This document shows, piece after piece, positions 5,507 through 5,517 of a DNA stretch of 5,517 bases. Below the pieces are notes generated by a model. That model was not told the origin of the DNA and did no database searches. It worked only from the letters and a program-made list of their open reading frames with translations. This stretch comes from JACDER01 sp036394915. GTDB lineage: Bacteria; Actinomycetota; Thermoleophilia; Gaiellales; Gaiellaceae. Location of the stretch: positions 1 to 5,517 of the forward strand of contig DASWEE010000043.1 in assembly GCA_036394915.1 (NCBI GenBank), in the 5' to 3' direction. The translations under genes were made by a program, and so were the position numbers. Position 1 is the first letter of the stretch. Each line of letters begins with the position of its first letter.

Positions 5507-5517
5507 GAGACGTCACC

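Noticed and set aside
1..5517. CRISPR array, insertion sequence, tRNA, phage or defence genes
   Set aside because: No regularly spaced direct repeats, transposase motifs, terminal inverted repeats or cloverleaf patterns were found. The protein repeats in 2-1555 explain the only repetitive DNA.

Overview
The window is GC-rich with strong G/C preference at third codon positions. The Trp codon-bearing leader peptide, the TrpRS and the FG-GAP/TIG surface protein together suggest a high-GC Gram-positive bacterium. An actinobacterium, perhaps of the Thermoleophilia type, is my best guess, but this is an impression and not a placement. No mobile element, CRISPR array, tRNA or rRNA is visible, and the strand is almost fully coding.

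Layout. (1) 1-1570, plus strand: the 3' portion of a secreted or surface-type protein with six visible FG-GAP_2-like propeller blades followed by two tandem IPT/TIG domains; its 5' end lies outside the window. (2) 1571-1612: a 42-base convergent gap almost filled by a GC-rich inverted repeat, a possible shared terminator without a U tract. (3) 5491-1613, minus strand: a compact gene string read right to left, trpL leader peptide - trpE - trpG - trpS - cation/proton antiporter (CAX family). trpE/trpG and trpG/trpS each overlap by 4 bases (ATGA), and trpS/antiporter by 11 bases with a TTG start. (4) 5492-5517: the edge of the operon promoter region, with a possible -10 element.

How it works together. 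TrpE and TrpG form anthranilate synthase, the first committed step from chorismate to tryptophan. TrpS charges tRNA-Trp. In front of trpE lies an unlabelled 21-codon ORF with three Trp codons alternating with other residues (W-A-W-S-W), a small hairpin just downstream of them, and a 10-bp hairpin whose 3' arm contains the trpE Shine-Dalgarno sequence. An alternative pairing can break that hairpin, and its geometry fits ribosome-stalling attenuation. The main find is therefore a trp attenuator that seems to act by hiding the trpE ribosome binding site, or by weak termination, and that would place both tryptophan synthesis and tryptophan charging under charged tRNA-Trp control. The antiporter at the operon's end has no obvious metabolic link to tryptophan.
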